NCBI GenBank assembly: GCA_011317545.1
Contig: WUJK01000004.1
Span: 2,604,001-2,668,000 of the forward strand
Direction of reading: 5' to 3'
From: Coniella vitis
Taxonomy: Eukaryota; Ascomycota; Sordariomycetes; Diaporthales; Schizoparmaceae
Length of the DNA stretch: 64,000 bases
How positions within the stretch are numbered: position 1 is the stretch's first letter; each line of letters opens with the position of its first letter. The notes beneath the pieces were generated by a model, which was given only the letters and a program-made list of their open reading frames with translations, made no database searches and had not been told where the DNA came from. Position numbers and translations under genes: made by a program. Positions 32,401 through 43,931 of the stretch are shown piece by piece.

Positions 32401-33623
32401 TATTAACGCTACGTTAAATTAGTATTAATATCTCTTATATATATAAACCCTAGTTATTATTAAAACTAATTACCTAAATTAGAGTTTTTAGGAAATAAAA
32501 AGATAGCTATTAGCGAGGTAATATTACAGGCCCACAGGCCCACCTATGATATTGCCTTCGCCCGACGTGCCTAATAAGTTAACTAGATCTTCTAAAACGT
32601 ATTTAGAAGATTACGTACCTTTTACCTTAACCGCCTAAGCGAAAGGTTCCGTACGTATATCGGAGACGGCCGTAGGAACGCTAATTAATTCCTAGAGCCC
32701 TATAGGGGCTAGCTTATTATATATCTTCTAAATAAAATCCTAAGGTCGTAAGTTCGAGCTATAGAGTACCAAAAGTCTTAGATACCCCTTCCGTATAAAC
32801 TTCGGCTTATAAAGCAACGTCGCGGGTAAGCTTTAAGGGTCCGACGTTATTAGAGGGAGAGAAGGGAGGTAATATTATAGGCTTATAGGCCTACCTATAA
32901 TATTGCCTTCGCCCGATATGCCTAATAAGTTGACTAGATCTTCTAAAACGTATTTAGAAGATTATATACCTTTTGCCTTAACCGCTTAAGCGAAAGGTTC
33001 CGTATATACGTCGGAGACGGCCGTAGGAACGCTAGTTAATTCCTAGAGCCCTATAGGGGCTAGCCCGTTATAGGTAAATATAATAGCTATAGCTATTAAG
33101 TAACTATAACTTTACTATTATTTATTAACCTAGTCGATTAAATCCTATAAACGGATTATTATAGCGTTCTAATTATCGTAATAGCGCGAAAGCTAATAAA
33201 GAGCTATATATACCGTACGATTTTATTATATAGGTATCTAAAGACCTAATATAATTAAAACGGACTTACCGAAATAATAAACCGAGTACTAAAAAGGTAT
33301 AATCTATTATATAATTAATAACTTCTTATTTATAGATAAGCTACGAATATATAGTTTTAGAATATATTTTAGATAAATTAAGTAGCGCTATCTTATTATT
33401 AAACGGAGGAGGTAGTATTTATAAGATTAGATCTAGGAATTTTATCCCGTATAGGTTACTAAGTTATTTAGAAATAGCGGTAAAGTATATAGGACGGAGA
33501 GCTTACTTTTTAATAATATATATTCTCGGATAAAGATTAAGGACCTCTAAGCAAAGTTATTAAACTATATAATCCGAGCTTAAACTATACGTTAGTTTTA
33601 TAGTTTACCTATTTAGAAGTAAG
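29419..33623 (+). pseudogene. G1a gag-pol, RIP-decayed, split by TRIM copy E
   Basis: Gag lies at about 29460-30700, with a zinc-knuckle remnant near 30580-30610 (Tyr in place of Cys and His). Reverse transcriptase is readable at 31230-32200: the frame includes GAPIIFILKKSGELRLYINYYTLN, KLNLKDTYYYIRIKEGN and IIYLDNILIFS, the catalytic YLDD box with Asp changed to Asn by a G-to-A change. RNase H follows to about 32510, then after copy E the integrase N-terminal side starts at 33073. Stops in this frame stand almost only where Gln or Trp is expected. Confidence 0.8.
32522..33072 (+). mobile_element. TRIM-like element copy E
   Basis: A 551 bp element, both LTRs 200 bp (32522-32721, 32873-33072), duplication GGTAA at 32517-32521 and 33073-33077. 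Inserted between RNase H and integrase of G1a; G1b has the empty site at about 39851. The equal-length LTRs carry a few un-mutated CA and TG sites. The 5' LTR has an extra CAGGCCCA unit near its start. Confidence 0.92.
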
Positions 33624-36443
33624 TATTATAGGCCTACGGGTAAATATATAGCTTCGGTATATTAGGGTATAAAGCCTTAGTTAGTATATTCCCTTCTCGT
33701 CTGGAGACTAGTATTATATAAGCGCTAAATAAGAGCGTCTTCCGAGCAGCTTATAAGCTATATAAAAGACTATCGGTAATAGGATCCGTATCGACGGTAG
33801 ACCTATAGAAAACTCTATCTATAGGTAGATTCTAAACGTAAGAGCTACTTAAGAGTAGCTCTCGCGCCGCTATATAAATACTATACTTACTTCTCTCCTT
33901 AAGTTAGTTAATAATAGAAATTAGGATTAAAACTATAAATACTCTTTTAATACCTATTTATATTTAATTAACTTCTTTTCTACTTACCCTATATATCTAA
34001 CGGTATTTATATACTTATTTAGCGTATAGCCTTAGGATATTATACCTTTATAACGAATAATTCGGGTAACTCCCTACTTAAACGAATAACGATAATAATA
34101 ATATAATAATAATTATATAATAAATAGTTACTTAAATAATAGAAGAATAGCGGTATATTATTAAAGGAGTAGTATAATAATAGCGCGAAGATAATATACG
34201 AAACCTGGAAGCGTTTATAGTACGATTTACGAAAATCGAATAATCCCGTAGCTTATTATTATAGGAGCTATTAGTAAGTATTAATAACTTAGCGGCCGAA
34301 TACTCTAACCCGGTACTTAACGAACTAGAAAATATTTATACCCCTACCTCCTAAAATATAGAAGATACCGACGTTAACGTAAATAAGGCCTTAAAGAGTA
34401 TAATTATACTTAAACGTAAGCTCCTTTCTTAGCTAGCGAACTTTAAGGGGATATATATTTAATTCCTAGCTTAAGAGTATATTATAAGGTATAAACTCGT
34501 CCGAGATACCTACTTTATCGGGAATTATATAGATAAGTTCTAAGAAATCTATAAGTACCTAAAGGGAGATATAAAGGTTATAATAAGGAGCTATTATATT
34601 ATAGGAGGAGAGTATAGCTTTTAGAAACCCTTCTTATTCTTATAATAGCTCCGCTACCGATATTATAACGAGAATTATATTATTACTACTTCTTAAAGGC
34701 TCCGGAGCTTTATTTAGAAGAAAAGCTAACCTTTCCCTAACTTCTTCTCCTAATAGGAGAAGTTATTAATAGACTCCGGCGGTATAAAATAGCCGGATTT
34801 AGCTAAGTTAATATACCTAGAAGGCGCTATTAATAGCGTATTATATATATAGCTTATTAGTATAGAAATACCGTCGATATATAACGATTAGGTAAAGAAA
34901 GTATTCTATATCTTAGCTAAGCTAGAAAGCTATATTGCTATCCGAGATAATAGCTATACTTCGCCCTTAAGCTATTTATCCGAAGCTATAGTATAGCGCT
35001 TTAGAATAACCTAGTAAGTAGGAGGAAATAGATAGAAACTATAAAACCCTTATATAGATCCCGATAAGGATACGGCTATAACTAATATTAATACTCTATA
35101 AGCTAATAAGTAGCGTATAAGGTAGGTTAATTAAGCGGAGATTAGGCGTAGGAAAGAGTAGGGATTCTATTATAAGTATAAACGTTCGAATTATAGAATC
35201 GCTCGTTACCCCTTCCTACCTATATACCCGCCTAGTAGTTTAAGAGCTATACGGGAAACGGAAATTAATATCGCCGATATTAACCTTATTAACCTTAATA
35301 ATACTACCGAGGAATAGGAGGAAAACTAGCTACTCCTATATAAAGTCGTATATAGGAGCTTATAAGTCTCGACTTTAGCTTATAAGAAGTAAAGTATTAG
35401 ATAAATAGAAACTATTTTATAATAAACCTATTTTATAATTTAACTCTATTTATCCTAATACTTATTAATTTTAGCTATAATTATTATTCTGCTATAAGCG
35501 AGACGCTTATATATAAATTAAGACTTCCGTATATATCTATCCCGCTTAAAACCCTCTATTAATCGTTAAAGGAGAGAATATTATATAAATAGCCCGTTAT
35601 CCGCTATATAACCTACCTTAATATAAACCTAAACGGGTATTTATATTATATTTAGGCCTATATAATCCCCTACTTTTAATATAACCTTATTTTAGGAAAA
35701 CCTTAGGTAGAAAGAGAGAGGGTAATATATATAGCTTATAAATACCGCTTAAATATCGGACGAGTAGGAGGATTAGAGGTTTAGAAATAAGGATATAGCC
35801 TTAAGAACTTTAACTATATATTTATTAATACCTTTATTATTTAAAGTAAAGTTCGGTATATAAAACGCTTAAATACCGCTTAGGTAGTATTCTTTAATAT
35901 TATAATAGCCGATATTATTAAAGCCTTATTACCGAAAGTAAAATCCTCGGTTAATAAGAAACTCCCCCTAGAATATTACAAGTTCCGGAACCTCTTTAAT
36001 AAGGATATAGCTTCCGCGCTACCGCTATATAAAGAGGGAGCGGACTATAAGATTCGGCTATATAAGAAGGTAGATAGGTCTATTATAAACGTCCTATAAG
36101 GCCTATTATATAGGATATCTAGAGAAGAACTTATCGTATTAAGGAAGACTTTTACCGAGCTATTTAATATAGGTTATATTAGAGTTAATAGCTCCTTAAT
36201 AGGAGCTCCCGTAATCTTTATTAAAAAACTAGGGGGCGGCCTCCGTTTTTATATAGATTACCGCGCGCTTAACGCTATTTCGGAAGCCGACCGCTACCTG
36301 CTCCCCCTTATTAAAGAGACCCTATCTAATATCGTAAACGCTAAATATTTTACTAAGCTCGATATACGAGCAGCGTTTTATAAGCTTCGTATTAAGGAAG
36401 GAGACGAGTAGAAGACCGCCTTTCGTACGAGGTACGGCCTCTT
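33624..36443 (+). mobile_element. Gypsy element G2 (G3 family), left remnant
   Basis: The 5' LTR is 33624-33962 (339 bp, starts TATTATAGGCCTACGGG). Gag follows, with a decayed CCHC finger at about 35165-35207 (YYKYKRSNYRIARY, Tyr for Cys/His), then the protease region and the start of reverse transcriptase. The element stops at 36443 where the LTR of G1b begins; its 3' part is missing. It keeps more conserved residues than G3 (LRFYIDYRALN, KLDIRAAFYKLRIKEGDE), so it suffered less RIP. Confidence 0.85.
33963..36443 (+). pseudogene. G2 gag and truncated reverse transcriptase
   Basis: Gag at about 34080-35400 ends in the CCHC remnant. Reverse transcriptase starts near 36080 and reads GAPVIFIKKLGGGLRFYIDY, ALNAISEADRYLLPLIKETL and KLDIRAAFYKLRIKEGDE up to RYGLF, then is cut by the G1b LTR before the YxDD box. 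Few stops; mostly TAG at Gln or Trp positions. Confidence 0.75.
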
Positions 36444-36685
36444 TATTAGAGTTTAAGCTAGAAACTTGCTTACCTATTGCTTAAAAGCAACGGGAACCCT
36501 ATAGAGTTAATTATATTTATAGTTATAGACGAAAACTAGAATACTAAAAGAAAAAAGGAAGGAACTAAGTTTAGTTTAATTCCTAAATATAACCTTATTT
36601 TGGAAATATATCTTAAATATTATTAAGATCCTACTTATTAGATACTTTCTTATATCCTATTACTTTACCTATTAAAACCCTAATA

Positions 36686-39600
36686 TTCTAAACTTTTTTT
36701 TCTAAGGGTATAAACCGGTAAGAATAAGAATATTATCTATATAACGCTCTTCTCGTATTAGTCGCGCTAATACTACGCTAATATAGCGAATTTCCTTAGA
36801 ATCTCTAAATATAGCTATTATAACTAAATAACGCCTTTACGAAGAGGCTAAAGTAGATATATTACTATACCTCTAAGATATTAAGCAGCGTTTATATATT
36901 AAACGCGTACGCTTAGCGTAAGGAAATAAATCCTCCGATTATATCTAACTATTATTAGCTAGTTATAAAGTTTCTTCCTCGTTTATAATACTTCTACGTA
37001 GTAATTTATTACCTATAAGTAGAGCTATACCTACTCTTTCTAAACCTAATAGTTCTTTATCTATCTTTTAATCGGAAAGTATTATTAATATTATATCTCT
37101 TACCCTTCTATATAATATACCGAATTTAATATATAAAGGAACTAATCTAATAGAATTTTAAGCTTTTAAATTTAACCTTATATATCGATTTAAGATATAT
37201 AGTATTATTAACGAAGATTATAAATCTTATTATACTACCGGTTATTTAAAAGATAATATAAAATGCTATTAGGTTAGTTATCTTATATATTAATATAGGG
37301 AAAATAGTATTAAGGCGAAAATATCCCTATCTAAATTTTTAGAATTTCTCGAGAAATAATACTCTAATCCTAAGATTTATATACTTACTATATCTTCGAA
37401 GCTTTTATAACTTATATAAAGCCGAGATAAAGTAGTTACGGATTTCGTACGATATTTTAATAAAATCGAATTAGATAATCTCGCTTCTTTAAAAGGATTA
37501 GCTTATATTATAGCCCTTATTACTCGGCTACGCCCTAAGTTATAGATTATACTCGGCTTTTAAGTAATATTACTATATAAATAGGAGTATATTATTAGTT
37601 TAGTATAACGATTCGAATTAATATAAAAAGATATTTAACCTTAACCTATACGAACTCTATAAGAAAGTAGGATTTACTTTATATATAGGGAGTCTAATTA
37701 TATTATAACCTATTATCCTAAAAAAGCTATTAAAAATTCGCTACTTTCTATATTATTACTTAACTTATCTTTACCCCCTAAGTATAATACTAACGATTCC
37801 GCTATATTAATATACCTAACTCGTAACTATAGTATTCGATATTATAATTATAACTAATAAGGCTATCGAAAAGTAATTTACCTATAAAACCTATAACGAA
37901 TTTACTACGTTTATAGGGAGGATAATTATACTTCTATTAAATATCCTAAAGCTTATTATCGAACTTATTAAATAATAGGTTATACTATAATCGTATACCT
38001 AAAATTATAGCGAATTTCGAATATTACCTATAATATAGCTTTAATATAAAGTTCTAGTTAGGAATACGCTAGGTAGGATTATCCTCGTCTAGTTATAAAG
38101 GCTAGTATAATTTTAAGTAAAATATTATAATTTATAGAAAAAGAAGCGCTTATTAACTTAGGCGTAGAGGAAAACCTACTTATATATAACTTATTCGAAT
38201 AAGTCCTATAACTTTATATTAGATTAAGTATTCTACTAATTATATTTAATAATATATTAATAAAAACCTTAAGTTTTATTTTATTAGATTTACTAATTAC
38301 TAATTCTTTAGGCGTTACGAGAATATAGTATTATCGCTTCTCTATTATTAAAAAAGCACCCTTCCTAATTATATTAGGTTTTCCCTAGCTTATTTCTACG
38401 AATCCTTAAATTAATTAGGCTATTAAGTATTAGAGATAGCTACTATATATATCTAAGTTAATACTTACTATATTTATATAGGAAATATACGAAATATACG
38501 TAATATTTACTATATAAAGTATACCTATTATTCCTTTATATCTATCTAAAAAGGAAGTTAAAAAACCTATCCCGAGTTTACCTAGTAAATACGTAGACTT
38601 TAAGGATATTATATATATAAATCCTAATATACCTTTACTAGTACGAATAGTTTTAGACTATACTATTAATCTAGAAGAGGGCGTAATACCTTTATAGGGA
38701 CCTATTTATATACTTACTACGTTAGAGCTAGAAAGTCTTAAGGAATACTTATAGAAAATATAGGCTAGAGGTCTTATTTACTATTCTATTAGTCTTATAA
38801 GAGCTCCTATTATTTTTATATTAAAAAAGGGCGGGGAGTTATACCTTTATATTAATTATTATACTTTAAATAAGCTAATACGTAAGAATCGTATACCTTT
38901 ACCCTTAATTTCAGAAGTTCTAGATTAATTATTATATATTATTATTTATACTAAGCTTAACTTAAAAGATACTTATTACTATATACGAATTAAGGAAGGT
39001 AATAAGTAGAAGACGGCTTTTCGTACTAAATACGGGTATTTTAAATACCTTATTTTACTAATAGGTTTAACTAATTCTCCTATAATCTTTTAATCTTATA
39101 TTAATCGAGTTCTAGTTAAGCTTATTAATATTATTTATATTATCTATCTTAATAATATTTTAATTTTTAGTAAGGACCCCGTAATATATATATAAGATAT
39201 TTATAGAGTATTTAAGCAATTATATAAGTAGAAATTATATATTAACCTTAAAAAATATAAATTTAATATATTAAAAGTTGAATTTCTAGGTTTCGTTATT
39301 ACTCTTAAGGGAATTAGTATAGAACGTAGTAGAATCGCTGCTATTAAGTAATAGCCCGAGCCTATATATATTAAAGATATCTAAGTATTCTTAGGTTTTA
39401 CTAGTTTTTATAGGCGTTTTATTCGAAATTATTCTCGTATTATTATACCTTTAATATAGCTTTTATATAGCGAGTATATTAGTACTTTTATTCTTAATTT
39501 CCGATAGTATCTTATATTCCGAATATTATATATTCGTTTTACTATCGCTCTATTATTATACTATTTTAATCCTACTTTACTAATACGTATAGAAATAGAT

Positions 39601-41930
39601 ATATTTTAGTAAGCTATTAGAGCTATTTTATTATAGTTATTTAATATAATTTAGTATCTAATTGCTTTTCGTTCTAAAAAGTTAACTCTAGTTAAAGCGC
39701 GTTATAGTATAGGAGACTAGGAAACTATTTATTATTATTAACGCTATATTAAATTAGTATTAATACCTCTTATATATATAAACCCTAGTTATTATTAAGA
39801 CTAATTACCTAAATTAGAGTTTTTAGGAAATAAAAAGATAACTATTAGTAAGGTAAATATAATAGCTATAGCTATTAAATAACTATAACTTTACTATTAT
39901 TTATTAACTTAATCGATTAAATCCTATAGACGGACTATTATAGCGTCCTAATTATCGTAATAGCGCGAAAGCTAATAAGGAGCTGCATATACCCTACGAT
40001 TTTATTATATAGGTATCTAAAAACCTAATATAATTAAAACGGATTTACCGAAATAATAAACCGAGTATTAAAGAGGGGTAGTCTATTATAGGATTAATAA
40101 CTTCTTATTTATAGATAAGCTACGAATATATAGTCTTAGAGTATATTTTAGATAAATTAAGTAGCGCTATTTCGTTATTAGATAGCGGAGGTAATATTTA
40201 TAAGATTAGATCTAGGAATTTTATCCCGTATAGGTTACTAAGTTACTTAGAAGCAGCGGTAAAATATATAGGACGGAGAGCTTACTTTTTAATAATATAT
40301 ACTCTCGGATAGAGATTAAGGACCTCTAAGCGAAGTTATTAGACTATATAATCTAAGCTTAAACTATACGTTAGTTCTATAATTTACCTACTTAGAAATA
40401 GGCTTTATAACCCTATTATCCTTCCGTATATATAGCCTTAACGTATTACGGTAATAGCTATATAGTTAGATAAACCTCTCTATATCGAGGTTAAAAATAT
40501 ATAATAGAACGATTTATTTATAGTATTTAGTAAATAGAAAGTAGATAGAATCCGTATAAGAAACGTATAGAATACTCGATATAGATTCTTAATAATAAAG
40601 GATTAACTTTATATACCTTAGATACCTATACTTCGAAGAGAATTACTATTAATATATTATAATAATATAACTATAGGCTATTTTAGCTTTAATAAATCTT
40701 ATAAGTTATTTAAATACTATTACTTTTAGCCTTTTATATATAAGGATATAAAATAATATACTAATACTTATATAGTTTATTAACGAGCTAAAGCTATAAT
40801 TTACCGTCCTTATAGCTTATTAATAGTATTACCGGTACTTACCCGCCCTTAATAGAAAATTTTAATAGATTTTATTATTAAGTTACTAGTATCTATAGGA
40901 AGTAACGGAAAAGCCTATAATTTAATTTTAGTTATCGTAGATCGCTATATAAAATATAAATTATATATATTAATAATAACTCGACTTATAAGTAGCGAAC
41001 TCGTAGATTTAGTTATACGATATATATTTTAATTTTTTAGAATACTAGATAGAATTATTTCCGATAAAGGAAGTCTATTTATAAGCACCTTTTAGAATTC
41101 CTTCTATTATTATTTAGCGATAAAGCGGCGTCTTAATACCGTATTATACCTATAAATAGATAGTTAAATAGAACGCCTAAATTAAATATTAGAATTCTAT
41201 TTATATATATATTACGATATTAAATAAGTAGATTAGGCGTAGTATTTACCTATAGCTTAATTTACTTATAATAATACGCTATATTTATTAATCTTTTTAT
41301 TATCTATTTATACTTTAATAGGGTATAATCTACGCTTACCTTCTAATTAGCCTAATAATCTAAAAATAATAGTATTAGCTACTATAGAAAGAATAATAGC
41401 CTTATTAGAGGAACGCGCTATTATAGAGTAATATTTATATAATACTTAAGCTAATTATACTAAATAGTATAATATAAAGTATATAGATAAAAGATTTATA
41501 CCTAACTAACTAGTCTTAGTCTTAGCGAAGAACTTACGATAACGCTATCTATTAGTAAAGTTAGTAAATAAATACCTTAGTTTATTTCGAGTATTAGAGG
41601 TAGTTAGAATATACGGATTAGTATACCGATTAGAGCTATTAAAAGCTTATAAAGTTTATAATATTTTTTATATCTCTACGTTAAGGTAGTTTAATAATAG
41701 AGAAGGCGATAATCCTAAGCTATAACCTAAGATTAATATTAAAAGTAAAGAATATTTTAAAGTCGAAGCTATCCTAATATATCGAGGTCCGAAAAGATAA
41801 CGGTAATTCCTTATTCGATAGAAGGGTTATAGCAGCGAAAACGATATATAGGAGCCGCGTTAATATATTAATAATAGAGATATAATTTAAAAATATAAAA
41901 TATAATTAATAATTAAACCGAAAATTATAA
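36686..41930 (+). pseudogene. G1b gag-pol with chromodomain, RIP-decayed
   Basis: Readable along one frame despite RIP stops. RT at about 38560-39500 repeats the G1a motifs (RLYINYYTLN-like, YLNNILIFS for the YLDD box). RNase H lies at 39500-39850 and integrase at about 40380-41650. The end, 41740-41900, reads VEAILIYRGPK, FLIRxKGYSSEND and EPRxYINN, where x is a TAG at an expected Trp: a C-terminal chromodomain, which places G1 in the chromovirus branch of Ty3/gypsy. Such domains direct integration to marked heterochromatin in relatives. Confidence 0.78.
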
Positions 41931-42019
41931 AAAGAAAAAAGAAATTAAAACTAATCTAAGTAATTAACTAACGTAAACTATATAATATCGTAACGATTAA
42001 GCAGCTTAATATATACTTA

Positions 42020-42892
42020 CTAGTTATAGCTAATAGTAATAATCTAAGCACCGCTATTACCGCTATTATCGCTATTACTACTATTACCGCTATTACTACC
42101 GTTATCGCCGCCTCTACCCTATATATTAGCACCGCTATCGCTATTATTACTACTATTATTATTATTACCTTCTTTATCGTTATTATAAGCACTAGTAATC
42201 TTAGCTAACCGTTCTCTAATATTAGCTAATCGTTCTAATATATTAACCCTACGAGTAAGTAGTAATATTATATCGCGAGTAATAGTAAGCTATTTAGTAT
42301 TACTACTATTATTACTAATAACGACGATAGGGCTAGTATTACCCTATAAATTCGTAATACTTTTACCGCTATTATTATCCTTACTAATAATAAATAGATA
42401 GGACTAAGCGTAAGGAATCTTCGAAATAGCCTCTTTTAACTAATCGGTAGTAAAGGGATACTAAGATAATATAATCGTACGGACGGTAAAAGGTATCTAT
42501 TTAATTACTTATTAATATACTTCTCGTAAAATAATAGATTCGGATAATTATACTTATACGATAATAAGGCTAGTTATTTTTAGTATAATATTTATATTTA
42601 GTACTAATACCTAATACTATTAATATTAGCTAGATATATAAGGAAGAAGCTGCTTATTAGGATAGGGCTTATAAATATAACTCGGCTTCTTAGCTATAAT
42701 ATAAATATAACGCGTATACTATTTAGTAATAGGTCGAGCGGGGGCCGGAGGGCTATTATTATTATTAATTACTATAGTAACTTTAATATATTTACTAGAC
42801 CTAAGCGTATAGTTAACGGTACTTTAACGTAAGATAAATATAAAGAATACTTACTAATTACTATTATTATTAGCGGGGCGCTTAGGAGGTAT
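42020..42892 (-). pseudogene. Antisense coding frame in the 3' region of G1
   Basis: On the strand opposite to gag-pol, between chromodomain and 3' LTR, a frame of about 270 codons can be followed. It starts at 42892 with (M)PPKRPANNNSN, followed by a donor GTAAGT (42854) and an acceptor near 42801 (about 54 bp intron) that keep phase. After it come NNNNSPPAPARPITK, IAKKPSYIYKPYPNKQLLPY, FTTDxLKEAISKIPYAxSY, ISKDNNSGKSITN, RRVNILERLANIRERLAKI and an Asn/Ser/Gly-rich tail. Interrupting stops are TAG or TAA, fitting Gln codons hit by RIP. The other frames of this strand are less coherent. I recognise no family. The coil LERLANIRERL suggests oligomerisation. It could be an element gene or a captured host gene. 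Confidence 0.5.
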
Positions 42893-43691
42893 TCTTATTT
42901 CTCTAATTAATAAATATTACGATTACTATAATAAAGTATTAATACTATATACTAGCTATAAAAACGTAGGAAAGGAGTAAAGTAATAAGCGCGATAAAAC
43001 TGCTTTTTAGTAAGGAAGACGAAGCGTATAATAAAGGGAGACTAAAAGGAAATACTAATAAAATATTTAAAAGTTTAATCTAAAGGAAGAAAGAAAAGGA
43101 AAGAAAAGTAAATTAATAGAGAAAAAAGAGTAGCTTTTATAATTATAGAGGTAAAGCTATTATAATAGTTAGGTAGCCTATATACCCTACGTATTTACTA
43201 TTATTACTACTATTTTTACTATTACTATTATTCTTTTATTATTATTATTATCCTTAGTATAAACTATTCTTATTTACTACTCTTTTATTACTACTATTAT
43301 TCTATTATTATTACTATTATTCTATTATAATTATAGCATTACTAACGATACTTTAAAACTCCTTAATAATAATACGATAATAATAATATAATAATAAGGA
43401 TAATAAAGCAATAATAAAGATACTTTAACGTATAATATACTATATTATTCCTAATACCGATATTTAATAATAATAAGCTATTTTGGAATAATAATATAGC
43501 TACTATACTATAATACTAATAAAAGAAAATTAGGTCTTAAATATATAACCTATAACTTAATTATAGATAATCTGCTTAAACGTAACGAATTATTATATAG
43601 AGTACTTTAACCTAGATTATTATTACTAATAGGAAGGATATCTTCTAATAATTAATAGCTTCGAGGATAAAGCTTATAAGAAGGGGGATAT

Positions 43692-43931
43692 TATTAAAGT
43701 TTAAGCTAGAAACTTACTTACCTATTACTTAAAAGCAACGGGAACCCTATAAAGTTAATTATATTTATAGTTATAGACGAAAACTGGAATACTAAAAGGA
43801 AAAAGGAAGGAACTAAGTTTAGTTTAATTTCTGAATATAACCTTATTGGAAATATATCTTGAATACTATTAAGATCCTGCTTATTAGATGCTTTCTTATA
43901 TCCTATTACTTTGCCTACTAAAACCCTAATA
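43692..43931 (+). repeat. 3' LTR shared by G1b/G1a chimera
   Basis: 240 bp, preceded by AGAAGGGGGATAT and followed by GAGCG at 43932-43936, the target duplication paired with 29174-29178. Slightly less mutated than the 29179 LTR (retains TG in CTGGAA and TTGGAA). Confidence 0.9.

Larger units (their letters stand above)
29179..33623 (+). mobile_element. Chromodomain gypsy element G1a, left part
   Basis: The 5' LTR (29179-29418, 240 bp) starts TATTAGAATTTAAGC and ends CCCTAATA. The left duplication is GAGCG (29174-29178); its partner is at 43932-43936, after the last G1 LTR, so both ends of this insertion survive although its middle and right were remodelled. Gag and pol follow; the copy is interrupted by TRIM copy E (32522-33072) and cut at 33623 by the LTR of G2. 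Compared with G1b it lacks about 60 bp near 30705. Confidence 0.88.
36444..43931 (+). mobile_element. Chromodomain gypsy element G1b, chimeric with the right end of G1a
   Basis: 7488 bp with LTRs at 36444-36685 (242 bp) and 43692-43931 (240 bp). The left flank (CTCTT) is G2 reverse transcriptase, the right flank (GAGCG) is the partner of the G1a duplication, and the copia sequence resumes there. So the left end belongs to a copy inserted in G2, and the right end to G1a. Internal order: gag, protease, RT, RNase H, integrase, chromodomain, antisense frame, purine tract (AGAAGGGGG), LTR. Confidence 0.88.

Noticed and set aside
41968..42192. 74-codon hydrophobic minus-strand frame
   Set aside because: It is another frame of the antisense coding trace; its Ile/Val/Ala run comes from the same AATAGTAGC-type repeats read out of phase.
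42822..42854. 33 bp intron in the antisense frame of G1
   Set aside because: Phase fits, but 33 bp is shorter than fungal introns normally allow; the acceptor 21 bp further gives the same phase and a 54 bp intron.
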